The notes under the pieces are model-generated. The model searched no databases. It worked only from the letters and a program-made list of their open reading frames with translations, and was not told where the DNA came from. Shown here piece after piece: positions 31,473 to 40,017 of a DNA stretch of 64,000 nucleotides. Positions within the stretch are counted from its first letter, which is position 1; the number at the start of each line of letters is the position of its first letter. Location of the stretch: contig SZPH01000002.1 of assembly GCA_030263615.1 (NCBI GenBank), positions 7,998 to 71,997 of the forward strand, in the 5' to 3' direction. This stretch comes from Villigracilis sp900696595. GTDB taxonomy: Bacteria; Chloroflexota; Anaerolineae; Anaerolineales; Villigracilaceae. Made by a program: the position numbers and the translations under genes.

Positions 31473-32771
31473 ATGACCGAAACAAAAACAGAAGAACTCG
31501 TAGGGCGCGGCAACAAGGAAGGGGCGGACCTGTTCCGCGAGTGGTTCGACGATCTGGCGGATCACGCCAAACGGGGCAACGGCGCGGCGTACGTCTTCGT
31601 GATGGGAAGCATGGCGGAACTGTTACACGTCTTCGATTTTCCGCTGGTGCTGCCTGAGATCACGTCGCTTCAAACTGCCGTGCGGCGCGTGGCGGATAAA
31701 TATCTCGCCGAAGCCGAAGATTACGGCTACTCGCCCGATATTTGCGGCTATGTCAAAGCGGATATTGCCGTGCAGTTGCGCGGCGGCGATCATCCGATGG
31801 GGCAGATTCCCAAGCCTGCCATCGCCGTGATGACCAACGCCTGCAACACTTACATCAAGTGGGCGGAGATTTGGGAGCGCATGTACGGGATTCCGCTCTT
31901 CGTGCTGGATGTGCCAGCCACGCGGCAGGCGGGCGGACAGTTCCAGCCTGGCAGTTCGGATTTCGAGCGCGACCGCAAATACGTCGAGGCGCAGATTCGA
32001 GAGTTGATCACGCTGTGCGAACAGGTGACGAAAAAAAAGTTCGACATTGACCGCCTGCGCGAAACGCTCGGTTACGCCAACGAGATGAATAAAGGCTGGC
32101 GGCGCGTGCTGGAACTCAACAAGAGCAAACCGTCCCTCTTCAATGCGGTGACGGACGGCACGGTCTATCTCGGCGTTTCCAATAACCTGCGCGGGACGAA
32201 GAAGGGCGCCCAGTTCTTCAAGAATCTCGTGGAGGAGATGGAATACAAAGCCGCGCACGGCATCGGCACGCAGATCGAGGAAAAATATCGGCTCGGTTTT
32301 GTCGGCGTGCCGTGTTACCCGATCTTCCGCCGCTTCAGCGAAATGTTCACCGAGTGGGGCGGCAACTTCGTCCACTCCACCTATTTGAACTTCGCTTCGG
32401 GCGGAGGAAGCATGGGCTACGAATACGACGTGAACCGCCCCGTTGAAAGCCTCGCGGAGGGATTCCTGATCAGCGTGCGCGAAGCGATGGACAACATGTT
32501 CCACCAGGACCGCGTCGTGATTGACTGGGTGAAGAATTACGATCTCGACGGCGTGGTCTATCACCCCATCAAATCGTGCCGCACGGTTTCGACGGGTCTC
32601 GCGGACGGGCGGCGGGCGATGATGGCGGCGACCGACATCCCCAGCCTGTTCATCGAATCGGACATGATGGACAAGCGCGTCGTCTCTGAAGCGCAGATGA
32701 AAAACCGCGCCGACGCTTTCTTCGAAGGTCTGGCGTCGCGGCGCGAGATGGCAAAGATCGCGCAATCATAA
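31473..32771 (+). CDS. bcrB: Benzoyl-CoA reductase subunit, BcrB/BzdO-like
   Basis: 432 residues of the same HgdB/FldB superfamily as bcrC, with Cys in DICGYVKAD, TNACNTYIKW and GVPCYPIFRR as likely cluster ligands. The size (about 430) and position after the shorter subunit match the bcrC-bcrB / bzdN-bzdO order. It probably binds the substrate ester and shares electron transfer with BcrC. AGAGGTG just before the ATG at 31473 is a plausible ribosome site, although a palindromic repeat ends 21 bases upstream. Confidence 0.85.
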   Translation: MTETKTEELVGRGNKEGADLFREWFDDLADHAKRGNGAAYVFVMGSMAELLHVFDFPLVLPEITSLQTAVRRVADKYLAEAEDYGYSPDICGYVKADIAVQLRGGDHPMGQIPKPAIAVMTNACNTYIKWAEIWERMYGIPLFVLDVPATRQAGGQFQPGSSDFERDRKYVEAQIRELITLCEQVTKKKFDIDRLRETLGYANEMNKGWRRVLELNKSKPSLFNAVTDGTVYLGVSNNLRGTKKGAQFFKNLVEEMEYKAAHGIGTQIEEKYRLGFVGVPCYPIFRRFSEMFTEWGGNFVHSTYLNFASGGGSMGYEYDVNRPVESLAEGFLISVREAMDNMFHQDRVVIDWVKNYDLDGVVYHPIKSCRTVSTGLADGRRAMMAATDIPSLFIESDMMDKRVVSEAQMKNRADAFFEGLASRREMAKIAQS

Positions 32772-32826
32772 TGTCGCGGCGACGGAAAAATCCCGTCTCG
32801 CAGTGACAATAACCTTGGAGGTAGTT

Positions 32827-33642
32827 ATGGCATACGCGGCAGGCGTTGACGTAGGCTCGACGCAAACCAAAGCGGTCATCGTGAATGAAGCGAGGGAGAT
32901 CGTCGGACGCGCCCTGATTGACACAGGCGCGAACGTGGTCGTGGCGGCGGAAAACGCTTATAACGAAGCGCTCAAGTCCAGCGGCATCCGCGAAGAGGAA
33001 GTCGAATACGTGATCGGGACGGGCTACGGGCGTTACCGCGTCACATTTGGCAACACGCAGGTGACGGAGATCTCCTGTCACGCGCGCGGCGCGGCGCAGA
33101 TGTTCCCTGGCACCAAGACCGTGCTGGACATGGGCGGGCAGGACACCAAAGCCATCCGCGTCAGCCCGAAAGGCGAAGTGCTCGACTTCTGCATGAACGA
33201 CAAATGCGCGGCAGGAACGGGACGTTTCCTCGGCGCGGCGGCGGCGGCGTTGGATATTCCGCTCGCCGAATTGGGCAACGTGGCGATGAAAGCGGAGCGA
33301 CCCGTCAAGATCAGCACCACCTGCACCGTCTTCGCCGAGTCCGAAGTCCTTTCGTGGCTGGGCAAGGGCAAAAAGATCGAAGATATTTTGTGGGGCGTGC
33401 ATCTGTCCATTGCCTCGCGTTCCACCGCGTTGTTGCGACGCGTGGGCATCGAAGACGAGATCACTTTCACAGGCGGCGTGACGAAAAACGCGGGCATGAT
33501 CAAATCGCTCGAACAGGCGCTGAAAACAAAACTCAACGTCAGCGAAGATTCGCATTTCATGGGCGCGTTGGGCGCGGCGCTCTTCGCGCTCGACCACATC
33601 CTTGCAGGACGCGTCCCCGCCGAAGTAAAGGAGACAGCATGA
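32827..33642 (+). CDS. bcrA: Benzoyl-CoA reductase ATPase (activase) subunit 1, BcrA-like
   Basis: 271 residues from ATG 32827 with GGAGGT upstream; a GTG-type extension to 32803 is unnecessary. It has the ASKHA ATPase motifs GVDVGSTQTKAVI, VIGTGYGRY and DMGGQDTKAI, and the two cluster-binding Cys in NDKCAAGTGRF and TTCTVFAESE. Dimers of such subunits bridge a 4Fe-4S cluster and hydrolyse ATP to drive low-potential electrons into BcrBC. At 271 residues it is of the short type and lacks the long extension known from Thauera BcrA. The next gene overlaps by 4 bases. Confidence 0.85.
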   Translation: MAYAAGVDVGSTQTKAVIVNEAREIVGRALIDTGANVVVAAENAYNEALKSSGIREEEVEYVIGTGYGRYRVTFGNTQVTEISCHARGAAQMFPGTKTVLDMGGQDTKAIRVSPKGEVLDFCMNDKCAAGTGRFLGAAAAALDIPLAELGNVAMKAERPVKISTTCTVFAESEVLSWLGKGKKIEDILWGVHLSIASRSTALLRRVGIEDEITFTGGVTKNAGMIKSLEQALKTKLNVSEDSHFMGALGAALFALDHILAGRVPAEVKETA

Positions 33643-34466
33643 GCGTTTTCACCACTGGCATAGACGTTGGCTCGACCTACACCAAAGCCCTCATTTTGAA
33701 AGACGGCAACGAGATCGTCTCGCGCGCCATGGTCAACACGGGCTTCCGACTCGAAGAAGCCGCGCGCAAAGCCTACAATGCCGCGCTCGAACAGGCGGGC
33801 ATGAGCGAATCGGATTCTTCGTATCTCGTCACGACGGGCTTCGGTCGCCACCTCGTCGGCTTCCGCGACGTGAACGTGACCGACATCAACGCCAGCGCGC
33901 GCGGCGCGGCATTCCTCTTCCCCAAGACCCGCACCATCCTCGACGTGGGCGGGCAGACGATGAAAGCCATTCAACTGACCGAGGAAGGCAGGGTCAAATC
34001 CTTCCGCCTCAACGACAAATGCGCGGCAGGCACGGGCGCATTCCTCGAAAAGACCGCCCGTTACATGGGCTACAAGATCGAAGAGATCGGCGCGCTTGCG
34101 GCGGTCTCCAAAACGGCGGTGCCAATTTCGGGCGTGTGCGCCGTCTTCGCCGAGTCCGAAGTGATCAACCATCTTTCGCAGGGCATGGCTCCGTCCGACA
34201 TCATGTACGGCTCCATCGTCTCGCTCGTGGCGCGCTCGGTGCAACTGCTCAAACGCGTCGGCATGAACCCCGAATTCACGCTCATCGGCGGCATTTTGCG
34301 CTTTGAATCCATGAGCCACGTCGTGCGCGAACAGATCAAAACCGACGTCAACGTCGCGGAAGGCGACCTGGTTCAATACGTCACCGCTCTCGGCGCGGCG
34401 ATCCTCGGACATCGGCGCTTCGAGAAACTTCAACGCGAAGGGCAACCGACAGTCGCAGGCGCATAA
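33639..34466 (+). CDS. bcrD: Benzoyl-CoA reductase ATPase (activase) subunit 2, BcrD-like
   Basis: 275 residues from ATG 33639 (ATGA overlap with the previous stop); a longer open frame upstream is antiphase noise within bcrA. Motifs: GIDVGSTYTKALI, TTGFGRHLVGF, DVGGQTMKAI, NDKCAAGTGAFLEKTARYMG and GVCAVFAESEVINHL. It forms the ATP-hydrolysing, cluster-bridging heterodimer with the 32827 product. Two different activase subunits are the hallmark of class I benzoyl-CoA reductase; dehydratase activators are homodimers. Which of the two equals BcrA and which BcrD is tentative. Confidence 0.85.
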   Translation: MSVFTTGIDVGSTYTKALILKDGNEIVSRAMVNTGFRLEEAARKAYNAALEQAGMSESDSSYLVTTGFGRHLVGFRDVNVTDINASARGAAFLFPKTRTILDVGGQTMKAIQLTEEGRVKSFRLNDKCAAGTGAFLEKTARYMGYKIEEIGALAAVSKTAVPISGVCAVFAESEVINHLSQGMAPSDIMYGSIVSLVARSVQLLKRVGMNPEFTLIGGILRFESMSHVVREQIKTDVNVAEGDLVQYVTALGAAILGHRRFEKLQREGQPTVAGA

Positions 34467-34500
34467 GCCTGCGATTTTGTAGAATTACGGAAACCGCGCC

Positions 34501-35343
34501 ATGTCGCCGACTACGCCGTCCGTTCGGACTCAATTTTTGATCTTCACCCTCTTCGGTGAATTCATCATCCCGCGCGGCGGTTCCATCTGGACGGGCAGCC
34601 TGCTCGCCCTCCTCGACCGACTCGACGTGGGAGAGCGCGCCGCGCGACTGGCGCTCTCGCGAATGGCGCGCAAAGGCTGGCTATCCACGCGCAAAGAGGG
34701 GCGGCGCAGTCAATACTCGCTCACGCCGCGCGGCTGGTCGCTTCTCGTCCAGGGCGGACAACGCATCTTCGAGCCGCCCACCCGCGAATGGGACGGCATG
34801 TGGCAGATCGTCGTCTTCTCGCTTCCCGAAAAGAAGCGCAGTCTGCGTCACGCCTTTCGCACGCGCCTGCCGTGGTTCGGCTTCGGTCAACTTGCGCCGA
34901 ACATGTGGATCTCGCCCCACAACCGCAAGACCGAAATCCTTGCCCTGTGCAGTGAATTGAACATGCAGGATCACGTCGAAATCTTTTCGGGCATCCACAT
35001 GGGACCGTCCGAAGATCAGGAACTCGTCCGCCGCTGTTGGGACCTGCCGCGTCTGGCGAACCAATATAAAAAATTCATCGCCAAATTTGAAAAGGATTAT
35101 CTGGCTTGCAGGAACAACGGACATCTTCCGCTAAAAATGGACGATTCCTTTGTCAACCGTTTTTGGCTGTTGCATCATTACCAAAGCTTCCCGCGCATAG
35201 ACCCCAACCTGCCCGCCGCCCTGCTCCCTTCCGACTGGATCGGCTTCAAAGCGCGGCAGTTGTTCGAAGACTATCGCGGCATCCTCGAAACTCCCGCCAA
35301 CCAGTTCGTAGACGAAGCCCTCGCCTCCGAACCCGCACGTTGA
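34501..35343 (+). CDS. paaX: PaaX-family transcriptional repressor
   Basis: 280 residues. The N-terminal winged helix reads PRGGSIWTGSLLALLDRLDV, GERAARLALSRMARKGWLST and GRRSQYSLTPRG, and the C-terminal PaaX domain includes WFGFGQLAPNMWISP and PAALLPSDWIGFKARQLFE. E. coli PaaX represses phenylacetate genes and is released by phenylacetyl-CoA. The gene is 34 bases after bcrD, so it is probably in the reductase operon and autoregulated through the palindrome at 30126-30166. It is the only DNA-binding regulator recognised in the window; its ligand could be an arylacetyl-CoA or benzoyl-CoA. Confidence 0.87.
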   Translation: MSPTTPSVRTQFLIFTLFGEFIIPRGGSIWTGSLLALLDRLDVGERAARLALSRMARKGWLSTRKEGRRSQYSLTPRGWSLLVQGGQRIFEPPTREWDGMWQIVVFSLPEKKRSLRHAFRTRLPWFGFGQLAPNMWISPHNRKTEILALCSELNMQDHVEIFSGIHMGPSEDQELVRRCWDLPRLANQYKKFIAKFEKDYLACRNNGHLPLKMDDSFVNRFWLLHHYQSFPRIDPNLPAALLPSDWIGFKARQLFEDYRGILETPANQFVDEALASEPAR

Positions 35344-35358
35344 GGGGAGAGTCCCACC

Positions 35359-35500
35359 GTGCCGCAAAGTTCACTTTGCGTGTTTCGCTTCGGAGACAAA
35401 GGCGGACGACGCCAGTGAAGTTCACAAAGCGTCACGAAAGAAGCCTCGTAAAAACAATAACTTTGCTCTTCCCTTTGTGTACTTCGTGTCCTTTGTGTTA
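35359..35500. repeat. Two stacked repeats between paaX and oah
   Basis: TGCCGCAAAGTTCACTTTGCG at 35360-35380 is followed by a CACAAAGCGTCACGAAAGAAG.. / ..CTTCGTGTCCTTTGTG palindrome (about 35423-35500) related to 23380-23473. Confidence 0.55.
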
Positions 35501-35547
35501 GAGATTTTTCTCGCTACAAACGAGAGAGCCTGAAACTGGAGACCTAC

Positions 35548-36585
35548 ATGGACGTACTACGAGACCAAAAAACCGACTTCAAAGAAATCATCTACGAAAA
35601 AAGTAACTGGGTGGCGCGCATCACCATCAACCGCCCGCACGTCTACAACTCCTACAGCACCAACGCGCTGGAGGAACTGGCGCAGGCGTTCCGTCAAGCC
35701 GCGTTCGACGACGAAGTGGCGGTCATCGTCTACACGGGCGCGGGCGACAAAGCCTTCTGCACGGGCGGCGACGTGAAGGAATATCAGGAGCGTTACACGC
35801 GCGCGCCGCACGACTACTGGAAATATATGCGCCTCTTCGGCGCGTACATCGAGAGCATCGTCAACACGGGTAAACCCGTTATCGCGCGCATCAACGGCAT
35901 GGCGGTCGGCGGCGGCAACGAATCGAATCTCGCCTGCGACCTTGCCGTTATCGCCGAACACGCCTGGGTGGGGCAGGTCGGCGCGGGAGTCGGAAGCGTC
36001 GCGGCGGGCGGAGCGACGCAGTGGCTGCCGATCACGGTCGGGGATCGCCGCGCCCGCTATATGTTGATGACGAACCGCCGCATCCCCGCCTATCAAGCCC
36101 TCGAGTGGGGACTCGTCAACGAAGTCGTTCCCTCCGTCAAAAAAGACGGCGCGTTCATCGAACATGCCACGCCCGAGCAGATCGCCAAAGCGGGAAAAGG
36201 CGCCGACGGTTACAGCATTGACCTCTCCAAACTCGACGAAGCGGTGGACGCGCTCGCGCAGGAACTCGTGGATAAATTTGCCGAGTGCATCCGCTACACC
36301 AAAGAGAACCTCAACTTCTGGAAAAATTTCGGCTGGCATCAAACCATCGGTCACGCGCGCGACTGGCTTTCGATCCACTACACCTCATGGGAGCCGCTCG
36401 AAGGCATGACCGCCTTCGTCGAAAAACGCCCCGCGCGTTATCGCATGTTGCGCGAGCGCGCGGCGCAAGGCAAGAGCAGCGAGTTCATCTGGGGCGCGTA
36501 CGAAAAGAACTGCTCCTCCTGCGGCGCGAAAGCCCTGCCCGAAGAATTTACCCACTGCGGCGCGTGCGGCGCGGAATTGACATGA
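35548..36585 (+). CDS. oah: 6-oxocyclohex-1-ene-1-carbonyl-CoA hydrolase (Oah/BamA) with C-terminal zinc ribbon
   Basis: 345 residues with a crotonase fold. The YNSYST stretch near residue 31 matches the diagnostic YNSYT region of BamA/Oah, and GAGDKAFCTGGDVKEYQER and AVGGGNESNLACDLAVIAEH form the acyl-CoA oxyanion region. The enzyme hydrolytically opens the alicyclic ring to 3-hydroxypimelyl-CoA. Unlike the enzymes I recall, it ends with two CxxC pairs (NCSSCGAKALP, THCGACGAEL), a zinc-ribbon-like tail of about 25 residues. It overlaps the next gene by 4 bases. Confidence 0.86.
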   Translation: MDVLRDQKTDFKEIIYEKSNWVARITINRPHVYNSYSTNALEELAQAFRQAAFDDEVAVIVYTGAGDKAFCTGGDVKEYQERYTRAPHDYWKYMRLFGAYIESIVNTGKPVIARINGMAVGGGNESNLACDLAVIAEHAWVGQVGAGVGSVAAGGATQWLPITVGDRRARYMLMTNRRIPAYQALEWGLVNEVVPSVKKDGAFIEHATPEQIAKAGKGADGYSIDLSKLDEAVDALAQELVDKFAECIRYTKENLNFWKNFGWHQTIGHARDWLSIHYTSWEPLEGMTAFVEKRPARYRMLRERAAQGKSSEFIWGAYEKNCSSCGAKALPEEFTHCGACGAELT

Positions 36586-37346
36586 CCGAGTCATTCGTTT
36601 CTTTTGAGACGAAGAACGGCGCGTCTTTCCTGACCTTGAAGCGGGCTCCGCTCAACGTGCTGGATATCGCCGCCTTGACTCAGCTCGAGTCCGCGCTGAC
36701 GGAGTTATCCTGCGACGACTCGACCCGCGTCCTCATCCTCCGCGCCGAAGGGAAGATGTTCTCCGCTGGCGTGGACGTGGCGGACCACACGCCCGACAAA
36801 GTCGGCGGGATGATTCCCTTGTTCGATAGAACCTGCCGCGCATTGGCAAACTTCCCCGCGCCGACGATTGCCGTCGTCCACGGTCATGCGCTTGGCGGCG
36901 GATGCGAACTGGTCTTGTGTTGCGACTTCGCAGTCATGGCTGAAACCGCAAAGATCGGACAGCCCGAAATTCAACTCGCCGCTTTCGCTCCCATCGCCGC
37001 GATGAGGCTTCCGCAACTGGTCGGCTATCGCAACGCGGCGGACATCCTCTTCACGGGTCGCACGCTCACGGCAGAGGAAGCCTTGAAGATGGGATTGGTC
37101 AACGCGGTCGTGCCAGCGGAGCAATTGGAAAAATGGGTTGACGAGAAAACGGCGCAACTGACAAACCTCAGCCGCGTGGCGTTGACCATGACCAAACGCG
37201 CCCTGCACCTCGGCTTCGGCGCCTGGGATTCTTGCGCGGCTGAATTGGAACGACTCTATCTGGATGAATTGATGAAAACCGAAGACGCGCGCGAAGGCTT
37301 GGCGGCTTTCATGGAAAAACGCGCGGCGGTTTGGAAACATAAGTAA
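36582..37346 (+). CDS. dch: Cyclohexa-1,5-diene-1-carbonyl-CoA hydratase (Dch-like)
   Basis: 254 residues, enoyl-CoA hydratase/isomerase fold: LNVLDIAALTQLESAL at the start, RAEGKMFSAGVDVADHTPDK and HGHALGGGCELVLCCDFAVM for CoA and oxyanion binding, ending in ..AAFMEKRAAVWKHK. Dch adds water to the benzoyl-CoA reductase product. The ATGA overlap with oah and the proximity of had at 40595 support this over a generic crotonase, but sequence alone does not exclude one. Confidence 0.8.
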   Translation: MTESFVSFETKNGASFLTLKRAPLNVLDIAALTQLESALTELSCDDSTRVLILRAEGKMFSAGVDVADHTPDKVGGMIPLFDRTCRALANFPAPTIAVVHGHALGGGCELVLCCDFAVMAETAKIGQPEIQLAAFAPIAAMRLPQLVGYRNAADILFTGRTLTAEEALKMGLVNAVVPAEQLEKWVDEKTAQLTNLSRVALTMTKRALHLGFGAWDSCAAELERLYLDELMKTEDAREGLAAFMEKRAAVWKHK

Positions 37347-37351
37347 CCAAC

Positions 37352-37446
37352 GTCATTGCGAGGAGCGCTCTTGTTCTTCGCGACGAAGCAATCCCCTTGC
37401 GCGCAGGAGATTGCTTCGGGCGGAAAACCACCGCCCTCCCAATGAC
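37352..37446. repeat. GTCATTGCGAG palindromic repeat, copy 3
   Basis: GTCATTGCGAGGAGCGCTC.. / ..CCAATGAC with internal GAAGCAATCCCC / GGAGATTGCTTC; between dch and the MaoC gene. Confidence 0.68.
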
Positions 37447-37472
37447 GGATAGCACATACAAAGGACACACAC

Positions 37473-37928
37473 ATGGCATCACGCGGACTGACTTTTGACC
37501 AATTCGACATGGGCGCGGTGTATCCGTCGCAGGCGCGGACGGTGACCGAAGCGGACGTGGTTAACTTCGCTGGGCTTTCTGGCGATTTCAACCCCCTGCA
37601 CACCGACGCGGAGTTTGCAAAGAACATGCCCGTCGGCGAGCGCATCGCGCACGGCGTCCTCATCCTTGCGATGGCGACGGGCATGGCGAACTGGATGGGT
37701 ATTTTTGAAGGCACGACGATTGCTTTGATGGAACAGGTCACGCGCTACAAGGGCGCGGTCAAGTTCGGGGACACGATTCGGCTGGAGATGGAAGTGATCG
37801 AGAAGAAACCCACGTCCAAGCCAGACAAGGGCGTGGTCAAGTTTGCCGTGCGCGTGAAGAACCAGCGCGATGAGAATGTGATTGAAGGCGAGTGGACGTT
37901 GTTGATGAAGACTGTACCGCAAACTTAA
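37473..37928 (+). CDS. MaoC-like enoyl-CoA hydratase
   Basis: 151 residues, a hot-dog fold R-hydratase. VTEADVVNFAGLSGDFNPLH contains the catalytic Asp/His pair (D-x4-H), followed by ERIAHGVLILAMATGMAN. It hydrates or dehydrates short enoyl-/3-hydroxyacyl-CoA. Within the operon it probably acts in beta-oxidation after ring opening. The last codons and the stop (..TVPQT*) lie inside a perfect 28-bp palindrome, so the natural C-terminus seems to have been altered by a repeat. Confidence 0.82.
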   Translation: MASRGLTFDQFDMGAVYPSQARTVTEADVVNFAGLSGDFNPLHTDAEFAKNMPVGERIAHGVLILAMATGMANWMGIFEGTTIALMEQVTRYKGAVKFGDTIRLEMEVIEKKPTSKPDKGVVKFAVRVKNQRDENVIEGEWTLLMKTVPQT

Positions 37929-37940
37929 GTTTGCGGTACA
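37913..37940. repeat. Perfect 28-bp palindrome providing a stop codon
   Basis: The left half is TGTACCGCAAACTT and the right half its exact complement; the TAA of the MaoC gene lies at its centre (37926-37928). Confidence 0.75.
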
Positions 37941-37957
37941 AAGAATCGGAGGGCAGT

Positions 37958-38725
37958 ATGTTACTCAAAGATAAAGTGGCGTTGATCACGGGCGGCGGAA
38001 ATGGAATCGGGCGGGCGATTGTTTTGCGCTTTTTGCAGGACGGCGCGAAAGTCGTCACGGTGGACCTGGATCAGGCTGGGTTGGAGGAAACGCTCAAAGA
38101 GGCGGGGCAGGCTGGAGGTCAGGTAAGAGGCGAGGTGGCGAACATCACGAAGCGCGAAGAAGTCCAGCGCGTCGTGGATTCAATCGTCAACGAACACGGG
38201 CGGCTCGACATCCTGATCAACAACGCGGGCATCACGCGCGACGCGCTGACCACGAAGGTCAAGGACGGCGAAGTCAAGTATATGACCGACGAGCAATGGG
38301 ACGCGGTGCTGGAAGTCAACTTGAAAGGGACGTGGCTGTGTTCGCAGATCGCGGCGGCGGCGATGATCAAGCAGAAGTATGGGCGCATCGTCAGCACGGC
38401 TTCGGTGGCGGCGATCGGGCACATGGGGCAGTCGAATTACGCGGCGTCGAAGGCGGGCGTGGTGGCGGTGACGCAAACGCTGGCGCTCGAACTGGCGCGG
38501 TTTAATATCGCCGTGAATTGCATCGCGCCAGGCGGGACGAAGACGCGCATGACGGCGGCGATCCCCGAAAACATCATGGCGAGTCTGATCGAGCGCATCC
38601 CGTTGAAGCGTTTTGCGGAGCCTTGCGAGATCGCGGCGGTTCATGCTTTTCTCGCAAGCGACGAAGCGTCGTTCATCACGGGGCAATGTATTTTCGTGGA
38701 CGGCGGTCAGACCGTCGGAGCGTGA
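37958..38725 (+). CDS. SDR-family 3-hydroxyacyl-CoA dehydrogenase (FabG-like)
   Basis: 255 residues from ATG 37958 (GGAGG upstream); the open frame starting at 37892 lies within the MaoC gene and repeat. Rossmann motif TGGGNGIGRA, NNAGITRDAL, catalytic Ser/Tyr/Lys in STASVAAIGHMG and YAASKAG, and the C-terminal FITGQCIFVDGGQTVGA. It oxidises a 3-hydroxyacyl-CoA or related alcohol; within this operon 3-hydroxypimelyl-CoA is the best guess. It is one base from the thiolase gene, so both act together. Confidence 0.82.
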   Translation: MLLKDKVALITGGGNGIGRAIVLRFLQDGAKVVTVDLDQAGLEETLKEAGQAGGQVRGEVANITKREEVQRVVDSIVNEHGRLDILINNAGITRDALTTKVKDGEVKYMTDEQWDAVLEVNLKGTWLCSQIAAAAMIKQKYGRIVSTASVAAIGHMGQSNYAASKAGVVAVTQTLALELARFNIAVNCIAPGGTKTRMTAAIPENIMASLIERIPLKRFAEPCEIAAVHAFLASDEASFITGQCIFVDGGQTVGA

Positions 38726-38726
38726 C

Positions 38727-39926
38727 ATGTTCGTAAAGTCGTTCATCCCCTACGGCGGCTACTGGTGTTCGCCGTTCGCGCGCTGGCAGGGAAGTTTCTC
38801 GAACCTGCACACAATCAAATTCGCGGCGGAGGTTTCGCGCAAGGCGTTGGAGGCGCGCAAGATTTCGCCCGCCGCGTTCAGCAACGTCTATCTCGGCATG
38901 ACCGTCCCCGCGCCCGCTTCATTTTATGGCGCGCCGTGGCTGGCGGGCATGATCGGCGCGGAGGGGGTCACGGGTCCCGTTTTCTCGCAAGCCTGCGCGA
39001 CATCGGCGCGGGTGATCGGGAGCGCGGCGCGGGCGGTGGAGACGGAGGACGACGCTTCGATTCTCTGCGTGACGGCGGATCGGACTTCCAACGGACCCCA
39101 CCTGCTGTATCCGAATCCGCTCAACCCTGGCGCGCGCGGCGACGCCGAAGACTGGGTGTGGGATAACTTCAACCGCGATCCGTTCGTGGGCAACGCCATG
39201 TTGCAGACGGCGGAGAACACCGCGAAGGAAGCGTCTATCACCACCGCCGAACAGCATGAAGTCGTGTTGATGCGTTACGCCCAATACCAGAAAGCGCTGG
39301 CAGACGACGCGGCGTTTCACAAGAAGTACATGTCGGTCGTGGAAGTGAATCCGACTGGGAAAAAAGTTGTGGCAACCGTCGCGGACGATGAAGGCGTGTT
39401 CCCGTCCACCGCGGAGGGGCTCGGCAAACTCAAACCCGTCATGCCCGACGGCACAGTCACCTACGGCGCGCAGACCTTCCCCGCCGACGGCAACGCGGGC
39501 ATGATTGTCACGACGAAGGACAAGGCGCGCGAGTTGAGCCGCGACCCGAAGATCGAAATCCAATTGCTTGCCTTTAGCGAAGGACGCGCCGCGAAGGGTT
39601 TCATGCCCAAGGCGAACGCTCCCGCCGTGAGAAGCGTATTGCAAAAAGCGGGGCTGGACGTGAAGGACATCAAAGCGATCAAGACGCACAATCCCTTTGC
39701 CGTGAACGATATTTTCCTTAGCCGCGAGTTGGGCATTCCGCTCGATAAGATGAATAACTACGGCTCGTCGCTGATCTGGGGTCATCCGCAGGGACCGACG
39801 GGCATGAGGCTCGTCATCGAGTTGATCGAAGAGTTGGTCTTGCTCGGCGGCGGATATGGTCTGTTCACAGGCTGTGCGGCTGGCGACACCGCCGCGGCGC
39901 TTGTGCTGGAAGTCCGCGCTGGATAA
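38727..39926 (+). CDS. Thiolase (acetyl-CoA acyltransferase), probable 3-oxopimelyl-CoA thiolase
   Basis: 399 residues from ATG 38727. Nucleophile Cys in SQACATSARVIGSAA (about residue 91), GHPQGPTGMRLVIE with the general-base His, and the second Cys in FTGCAAGDTAAALVLE. All three catalytic elements are kept, in contrast to the thiolase-like protein at 7277. Directly after the SDR, it would release acetyl-CoA from the oxidised ring-opening product. The sequence is an outlier with a long insert (NPLNPGARGDAEDWVWDNF). Confidence 0.83.
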   Translation: MFVKSFIPYGGYWCSPFARWQGSFSNLHTIKFAAEVSRKALEARKISPAAFSNVYLGMTVPAPASFYGAPWLAGMIGAEGVTGPVFSQACATSARVIGSAARAVETEDDASILCVTADRTSNGPHLLYPNPLNPGARGDAEDWVWDNFNRDPFVGNAMLQTAENTAKEASITTAEQHEVVLMRYAQYQKALADDAAFHKKYMSVVEVNPTGKKVVATVADDEGVFPSTAEGLGKLKPVMPDGTVTYGAQTFPADGNAGMIVTTKDKARELSRDPKIEIQLLAFSEGRAAKGFMPKANAPAVRSVLQKAGLDVKDIKAIKTHNPFAVNDIFLSRELGIPLDKMNNYGSSLIWGHPQGPTGMRLVIELIEELVLLGGGYGLFTGCAAGDTAAALVLEVRAG

Positions 39927-39936
39927 ATCAAGAGAA

Positions 39937-40006
39937 GACCACTGAGACACGGAGACACTGAGAACTAAAAAATAAATCTCCGTGACTCAGTGTCTCCGTG
40001 GTTCAA
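39937..40006. repeat. ACTGAGACACGGAGACAC palindrome
   Basis: GACCACTGAGACACGGAGACAC.. and ..CTCAGTGTCTCCGTGGTTC are long inverted arms; the core of the nested elements at 13656, 18243 and 22779 without their outer arms. Confidence 0.62.
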
Positions 40007-40017
40007 ACTTTATTTCA

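Noticed and set aside
30190..34466. 2-Hydroxyglutaryl- or lactoyl-CoA dehydratase
   Set aside because: Two different activase subunits and nearby Oah, Dch and Had homologues fit benzoyl-CoA reductase; dehydratases use one homodimeric activator.
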